A stretch of DNA of 8,701 nucleotides from Alphaproteobacteria bacterium (GTDB lineage: Bacteria > Pseudomonadota > Alphaproteobacteria > UBA9219), in NCBI GenBank assembly GCA_028693775.1, contig JAQUUS010000050.1, positions 1-8,701 on the forward strand. Direction: 5' to 3'. Made by a program: the position numbers and the translations under genes. Positions 6,786 to 8,701 of the stretch are shown here, piece after piece (position 1 is the stretch's first letter; every line of letters starts with the position of its first letter). The notes below the pieces were generated by a model that saw nothing but the letters and a program-made list of their open reading frames with translations, was not told the origin of the DNA and did not search any database.

Positions 6786-6791
6786 TTCTCC

Positions 6792-7532
6792 ATGTTTTCT
6801 CTTTCCGGCAAAAACGCATTGGTCACTGGCGCATCGGGCGGATTGGGCCGTTCGATTGCCAAAACGCTGCATGCGCAGGGGGCGACCGTTGTTCTCGCGG
6901 ATATGAAGCCCGAACTCCTTGCCCCGCTCAAGGAAGAGCTTGGCGAGCGTGCGTTCGCTGTGGCCGGAAATCTGTCCGATCCTGCGGTTCCTGCCGCGCT
7001 CATCAAGGACGCCGAAGCTCAACTCGGCAGCGGTGTCGATATTCTCGTCAATAATGCCGGTCTCGCCCGGGACGGCCTTGCGATGCGCATGAAGGACGAA
7101 GAATGGGATCTCGTGCTCAATGTGAACCTTTCGGCGGCTTTCCGCCTTTCGCGTGCGGCTTTGCGCGGCATGATGGCGCGCCGTTGGGGCCGTATTGTCA
7201 GTATTGCGTCGGTGGTCGGCGTGACGGGCAATGCGGGGCAGGTTAACTATTCGGCCTCCAAAGCGGGCCTGATCGCCATGAGCAAGTCCATGGCTCAGGA
7301 AATCGCCTCGCGCAATATTACGGTTAATTGTATCGCTCCGGGATTCATTGCTTCGGCCATGACCGATGCGCTCAATGAAGAACAAAGAGCGAAAATCCTC
7401 TCCGGTATCCCTATGGGGCAAATTGGGCAGCCTCAGGACGTCGCAAACGGCGTCGCCTTCCTTGCCAGCGAGGAAGCCCATTACATTACAGGGCAAACGC
7501 TGCACATTAACGGCGGCATGGCGATGATATAG
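6792..7532 (+). CDS. fabG: Short-chain dehydrogenase/reductase, 3-oxoacyl-[ACP] reductase-like (FabG)
   Basis: The 246-residue length is that of classical FabG. The protein has the dinucleotide-binding TGASGGLG (residues 12-19), NNAG (87-90), and the catalytic tetrad Asn112, Ser140, Tyr153 and Lys157 (YSASK). The PGF segment and a C-terminal TGQTLHINGG motif are also typical. FabG reduces 3-oxoacyl-ACP to 3-hydroxyacyl-ACP in the cytoplasmic fatty acid elongation cycle. Asp37 ends the second beta strand, a position where an acidic residue usually favours NAD(H) over NADP(H), so the cofactor may differ from textbook FabG. The start at 6792 follows AGGAG at 6781-6785 with 6 bases between; an in-frame ATG at 6729 lies inside the leader hairpin and has no ribosome binding site. 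The gene has its own promoter and is not next to fabD, acpP or fabF within the window, so another SDR substrate (for example acetoacetyl-CoA) cannot be excluded. Confidence 0.85.
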   Translation: MFSLSGKNALVTGASGGLGRSIAKTLHAQGATVVLADMKPELLAPLKEELGERAFAVAGNLSDPAVPAALIKDAEAQLGSGVDILVNNAGLARDGLAMRMKDEEWDLVLNVNLSAAFRLSRAALRGMMARRWGRIVSIASVVGVTGNAGQVNYSASKAGLIAMSKSMAQEIASRNITVNCIAPGFIASAMTDALNEEQRAKILSGIPMGQIGQPQDVANGVAFLASEEAHYITGQTLHINGGMAMI

Positions 7533-7568
7533 CTAAATATTTGCCTGTTTTAGCTGTATAATCAGGCA
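7531..7568 (+). promoter_or_regulatory. Putative promoter with nested inverted repeats before the HAD gene
   Basis: A perfect TATAAT lies at 7557-7562, 25 bases before the ATG at 7588. No good -35 box is seen at 16-18 bases upstream; TTGCCT at 7541-7546 is only 10 bases away. Two inverted repeats surround it: AGCTAAA (7531-7537) with TTTAGCT (7549-7555), and TGCCTG (7542-7547) with CAGGCA (7563-7568), which flanks the -10 box. A weak or activator-dependent promoter is possible; read-through from the fabG-like gene is also likely, since no terminator separates them. Confidence 0.4.
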
Positions 7569-7587
7569 TGGGACCGAAGGTGTTGCC

Positions 7588-8355
7588 ATGCCATGCAATT
7601 ATGACAGGCTTTCTGAAGCTTTTTTGAGGACCGACTTTGTTATCTTCGACAACGATGGGGTCAACTATCCCATAACGTCGGAGATTGTCGAAGAATACGC
7701 CGAGGCGGTCGCGCGGGCAGGGCAGGAGTTTATTCCGGGACTGTCGTTCAACGAAGCCAAGGGGCTTGCGTGGGAATCCTGGAGCACGCACCATCAGGCG
7801 ACCTATCTTTTTGTGGCCAAGTACGGAGCCGATCCCGAAAAGATCGGCAAGCTTTATCACAAGCTTTGTGACGAAGGCATTATCCCTGTCGATAAAAAAC
7901 TGGCCGAGCGTTTCAAGGCCTTCCGTTTTCCGCACGCTATGCTCACCCACGGAACCCGTGACTGGGTCGATCGGGTTCTTGCTCATCTCGGTATCGAGGG
8001 GTGTTTCGACGACAAGCAGATTTATACGATTGAGGATGTGAAGTTCAGGAAGAAGGACGAGTCTTCGCGTCCTTTCCAGCAAGTGCTTTATCGCGAAGGA
8101 TATCAGGCCCGGCGGACCATGGTTGTCGAGGATACGCCTCAAAACCTGATCCACGCCAAGGAGATCGGGATGATGACCGTGCTCGTTAAAAACGGGCGGG
8201 ATTTCGATCCTCCAAAATACCCATGGGTCGACTTTATGGTTGAAAGCCTTGAAGATTTTTTGATTGTTTCTGAAAACGCTCCGAAACCTTTTCGACCTGC
8301 GGGCCGTCTCGTTCGGTCACAAAGAAGCGCTCCGGTGGCGCCTGTCGCCGGTTAA
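7588..8355 (+). CDS. HAD-superfamily hydrolase, phosphatase-like (possible nucleotidase)
   Basis: The 255-residue protein carries the four HAD motifs in order. Motif I is FDNDGV with nucleophile Asp21 and acid/base Asp23; motif II is Thr120 in LTHGT; motif III is a Lys in the 152-156 cluster; motif IV is Glu181-Asp182 in VVEDTPQN. A helical cap lies between motifs I and II (about 28-110), the class C1 arrangement. It should remove phosphate from a small soluble substrate in the cytoplasm with Mg2+. The overall look recalls the pyrimidine 5'-nucleotidase/phosphoglycolate phosphatase-like branch, but the substrate cannot be read from sequence. Val25 replaces the common Thr of motif I. The last 25 or so residues are rich in Pro, Ala and Arg and look disordered. 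GAAGG at 7576-7580, 7 bases upstream, supports the start. The gene lies 55 bases after the fabG-like gene on the same strand. Confidence 0.83.
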   Translation: MPCNYDRLSEAFLRTDFVIFDNDGVNYPITSEIVEEYAEAVARAGQEFIPGLSFNEAKGLAWESWSTHHQATYLFVAKYGADPEKIGKLYHKLCDEGIIPVDKKLAERFKAFRFPHAMLTHGTRDWVDRVLAHLGIEGCFDDKQIYTIEDVKFRKKDESSRPFQQVLYREGYQARRTMVVEDTPQNLIHAKEIGMMTVLVKNGRDFDPPKYPWVDFMVESLEDFLIVSENAPKPFRPAGRLVRSQRSAPVAPVAG

Positions 8356-8400
8356 ACTGTCAGAAGCGTTGCATTAACTGTATTTTTTTCTTAGTCATTT

Positions 8401-8410
8401 GCACATGTGC
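8401..8410. promoter_or_regulatory. Perfect 10-base palindrome upstream of the last gene
   Basis: GCACATGTGC is its own reverse complement and lies 48 bases before the ATG at 8459, where an operator would be expected. It is followed by GTTTT, but the stem is too short to be a convincing terminator for the HAD gene. No clear -35/-10 pair was found beside it. Confidence 0.25.
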
Positions 8411-8458
8411 GTTTTACTGTCTCATCTGTTATCCCAATTCTATTTTTAAGGGAAAAAT

Positions 8459-8701
8459 ATGGCTGCGCGAAACGGAATAGATCAGAAAGATATTGCGGGA
8501 ATCCTGCGCGAAGTTGCGTCTTACATTCGGCAGAAGGATATCGGCGCTGAACATAATGAGCTTGTCGACGAATGGCTGTCCAGGAAAAAGCCGTCTGCGG
8601 CTGAGTGGGAGGCCTTTTCCGCGCTTCAAAAGAAATACACCGAAGATCAGGAAGACAGCGAGGCCTATAAAGGGTTGTCGAAAAATGCGAAAACTTTGGT
8701 C
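8459..8701 (+). CDS. Unrecognised protein, 5' part only (gene continues beyond the window)
   Basis: The frame is open from the ATG at 8459 to the end of the window without a stop, giving at least 81 residues. AAGGGA at 8448-8453, 5 bases before the ATG, is a good ribosome binding site. The visible part is soluble, charged and predicted helical, with many Glu, Lys, Asp and Ala residues, two Trp (in EW contexts) and no Cys, signal peptide or membrane helix. I recognise no family. It follows the HAD gene after 103 bases, so it may be a separate transcription unit. The coding call rests on the ribosome binding site, the uninterrupted frame and the balanced composition. Confidence 0.65.
   Translation, partial: MAARNGIDQKDIAGILREVASYIRQKDIGAEHNELVDEWLSRKKPSAAEWEAFSALQKKYTEDQEDSEAYKGLSKNAKTLV

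Larger units (their letters stand above)
6387..6791. other. Divergent intergenic region between kinase and reductase genes
   Basis: About 400 bases lie between the divergent kinase and fabG-like genes. The fabG side (6660-6791) holds a well-formed promoter, a palindrome, a small leader hairpin and a ribosome binding site, described separately. The kinase side (6387-6520) holds a 13-base palindrome, two GANTC sites (6390-6394, 6432-6436) and a CtrA-like TTAA-N7-TTGA (6492-6506). I could not find a convincing -35/-10 pair for the kinase on the - strand. The middle (about 6520-6660) shows nothing I can name; short open frames there lack ribosome binding sites. Confidence 0.6.

Noticed and set aside
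6576..7505. Long - strand open frame opposite the fabG-like gene
   Set aside because: It is antisense to a gene with a complete set of family motifs; its Arg/His-rich product is typical of a shadow frame.
8383..8389. Run of seven T after the HAD gene as a terminator
   Set aside because: No stem of useful length precedes the T run.

Overview
The window reads as a chromosomal piece of a Gram-negative proteobacterium, most likely an alphaproteobacterium. This rests on protein style: a FabG-type reductase with an alphaproteobacterial N-terminus, a pilin-like protein of a kind I associate with that class, and GANTC sites near one promoter region. The taxonomic call is an inference and was not searched. 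No rRNA, tRNA, insertion sequence, phage gene or CRISPR array is visible.

Positions 1-2510 (+ strand) look like the tail of a pilus assembly cluster. There are two membrane proteins whose topology matches accessory proteins of type IVb pilus systems (large cytoplasmic domain, one membrane helix, then a coiled coil; and a small bitopic protein). They are followed by a pilin-like protein with its own putative promoter. The pilin's N-terminal helix aligns position by position with a type IV pilin, except that the normally essential Glu at +5 is Pro. A bidirectional hairpin terminator closes this block.

Positions 2552-6386 (- strand) are a two-gene signalling operon convergent with the pilus block. 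A seven-helix membrane hybrid histidine kinase (7TM, PAS, PAS, HisKA, HATPase, REC) is followed 4 bases later by a response regulator with an EAL domain, predicted to be a c-di-GMP phosphodiesterase with its catalytic residues intact. The kinase probably phosphorylates this regulator, so an external or membrane cue would change c-di-GMP levels. A link to the neighbouring pilus is plausible but unproven.

Positions 6387-6791 are a divergent intergenic region. It holds a good sigma-70-type promoter for the + strand gene, a palindrome over its -10/start region, a leader hairpin, and GANTC and CtrA-like sequences nearer the kinase.

Positions 6792-8701 (+ strand) hold a FabG-like short-chain reductase, a HAD-superfamily phosphatase behind a perfect TATAAT, and the 5' part of an unrecognised gene that runs off the window end.
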